A stretch of DNA of 55,095 nucleotides from Bacteroidota bacterium (GTDB lineage: Bacteria > Bacteroidota > Bacteroidia > Chitinophagales > Chitinophagaceae): positions 1-55,095 of the forward strand of contig VGGU01000009.1 in the NCBI GenBank assembly GCA_016868475.1. The letters are read 5' to 3'. The notes beneath the pieces were generated by a model. The model had not been told where the DNA came from and did no database searches. It saw only the letters and a list, made by a program, of their open reading frames with translations. Shown here one piece after another: positions 53,849 to 55,095 of this stretch (the first letter of the stretch is position 1; the number at the start of each line of letters is the position of its first letter). The position numbers and the translations under genes are program-made.

Positions 53849-55095
53849 ATGAGAAAACTATTTTTTACGGCAATATTGCTGATTAGTATAGTAGGCCGAA
53901 CAGTGGCTGAAGAAGGAATGTGGCTACCTCTGTTGTTAGGCAAACAAGTATATGACGATATGGTCAAGAAAGGATTAAAATTGACCAAAGAGCAATTATA
54001 TCAAATCAATAAACCTTCTCTTAAAGATGCCATCATCATTTTTGGTGGTGGTTGCACAGGGGAAATTGTTAGTTCAAAAGGACTCATATTTACCAATCAT
54101 CACTGCGGATATGATGCCATTGCAAGCGCCAGTAGTGTAGAAAAAAATTACCTGCGTGATGGATTTTATGCAAAATCAACAGCGGAGGAAATTCAAACCT
54201 CTCTTTCTGTGCAGTTTCTTTTGCGCATTGAAGATGTAACCAAAGAAGTGTTGGACTCCTTACAAGGTCTTACCGGAACAGAGCGGCTTCAAAAGCAAGC
54301 GACCGTATTAGCAGCAATCAATAAAAGATTGAGCAATGCCGCTGAGAGTATTGAAACCAGAGTAAGTTCACTTTTCAAGGGTAATCAATTTCTTGCCTTT
54401 TTTTATCAGCGCTACTCGGATATAAGATTAGTGGGCACGCCCCCTGAAAGCGTTGGAAAGTTTGGTGGCGATACAGACAATTGGGAGTGGCCTAGACACA
54501 CAGGAGATTTTTCTGTATTCCGTGTATACACAGACGCAGCTGGTAAACCTGCAAAATATAACGAGTCTAATATTCCCTTGAAACCAAAATGGTATTTACC
54601 CGTTTCACTGAAGCCGCTGAAAAACGATGATTTTGCAATGATCTGGGGTTATCCGGGTGGTACTAATCGGTACGAAAGTAGTTATGGGATAAGATTGGCC
54701 ATTGACATCAATAACCCAACGCTGGTTGGATTAAGAGATGTTAGGTTAAAGTATATGTTTGAAGAGATGAAGAATGATCCGGCTGTAAAATTACAGTTGG
54801 CTTCCTCCTACGCTAGTATTGCCAACTATTGGAAATTTTTTGATGGCGAAACCAAACAGCTGCTCAAGTATGATGTGGTAGGACAAAAAAAGAAAGACGA
54901 AGAAAAATTCAATCAATGGGCCAAGGGTAAACCCACTTATGAGAATTTATTTGCTGATTGGGGTAAGGCTTATGATGCCTGGAGGCCTTATACCAAACAT
55001 CAAATGTTTATGCGCGAGGGAATTTTAGGTTCACCACTCATTGCATTTGCAAGCTCCTTACTACAATTAGAAGCTGCACTAACCCGTTCGGGCAC
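53849..55095 (+). CDS. S46-family dipeptidyl-peptidase (DPP7/DPP11), 3' end cut off
   Basis: An open frame of 415 codons runs off the window end without a stop. It has a signal peptide at about 1-20 (MRKLFFTAILLISIVGRTVA) and the S46 N-terminus FGGGCTGEIVSSKGLIFTNHHCGYD. His85 is the expected catalytic His, and RHTGDFS (Asp220) the likely catalytic Asp. The catalytic Ser and the residue that separates DPP7 from DPP11 are near position 655-675 in the family and are missing here. Periplasmic S46 enzymes release dipeptides that feed peptide transporters. Confidence 0.93.
   Translation, partial: MRKLFFTAILLISIVGRTVAEEGMWLPLLLGKQVYDDMVKKGLKLTKEQLYQINKPSLKDAIIIFGGGCTGEIVSSKGLIFTNHHCGYDAIASASSVEKNYLRDGFYAKSTAEEIQTSLSVQFLLRIEDVTKEVLDSLQGLTGTERLQKQATVLAAINKRLSNAAESIETRVSSLFKGNQFLAFFYQRYSDIRLVGTPPESVGKFGGDTDNWEWPRHTGDFSVFRVYTDAAGKPAKYNESNIPLKPKWYLPVSLKPLKNDDFAMIWGYPGGTNRYESSYGIRLAIDINNPTLVGLRDVRLKYMFEEMKNDPAVKLQLASSYASIANYWKFFDGETKQLLKYDVVGQKKKDEEKFNQWAKGKPTYENLFADWGKAYDAWRPYTKHQMFMREGILGSPLIAFASSLLQLEAALTRSG

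Overview
The window is a dense, mostly housekeeping stretch of a Bacteroidota chromosome. The best guess is the order Chitinophagales, family Chitinophagaceae; the family level is inference. Supporting signs are Bacteroidota-type inserts in LeuRS, DUF3098 and DUF3108 proteins, a split transketolase, an S46 dipeptidyl-peptidase, an ECF sigma module with a 'GYF' membrane protein, a large His-rich AtpB, few Shine-Dalgarno sequences, and many TAnnTTTG (-7 type) promoter elements just upstream of start codons. I see no tRNA, rRNA, CRISPR array, insertion sequence or prophage. No gap between genes exceeds about 170 bases.

Layout. 1-9.4 kb: leuS diverges from ftsX-DUF3098-uppP-UMF1 transporter-metallo-hydrolase. 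A DUF3108 protein and a flippase-like membrane protein follow on the minus strand, then ruvC. 9.3-13.2 kb: rsmA, a D-2-hydroxyacid dehydrogenase, greA and a HIT protein run on the minus strand, with pdxA divergent from rsmA. greA is preceded by a strong intrinsic terminator inside its own leader. 13.2-19.8 kb: atpB-E-F-H-A without atpG, atpD or atpC, and upstream of it a 743-residue exported protein with a His/Cys pair resembling clan CD peptidases. 19.9-24.9 kb: a probable phosphate module of PhoB/PhoR-like two-component system, Porin_O_P outer-membrane porin, DUF47 (PhoU-like) protein and PiT permease. 25-28.5 kb: galE, the C-terminal half of transketolase, and an ECF sigma / membrane protein / Spy-like protein operon. 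28.5-35.2 kb: a second metallo-hydrolase downstream of the rod-shape operon mreB-mreC-mreD-mrdA-rodA. 35.3-42.6 kb: an MFS transporter, purD, a POT peptide transporter, an OPT oligopeptide transporter and an AlkB-type alkane monooxygenase. 42.5-55.1 kb: serS, a small conserved protein, a cyclophilin, gcvH, vanZ-like, prfA, an amidohydrolase, recO, an MMPL/RND exporter, obg, a GH18 lipoprotein, and an S46 peptidase cut by the window end.

Themes. Envelope growth (uppP, ftsX, mreBCD, mrdA, rodA), energy (F-ATP synthase), phosphate uptake, peptide uptake and hydrolysis (POT, OPT, S46), and translation (leuS, serS, prfA, rsmA, obg). The most notable signals lie between genes or in poorly described proteins: the greA leader attenuator, an intercistronic hairpin in the atp operon, overlapping palindromes upstream of the atp promoter, very short predicted leaders, and the 743-residue putative peptidase. 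Nothing here is clearly a wholly new system; these are the best leads.
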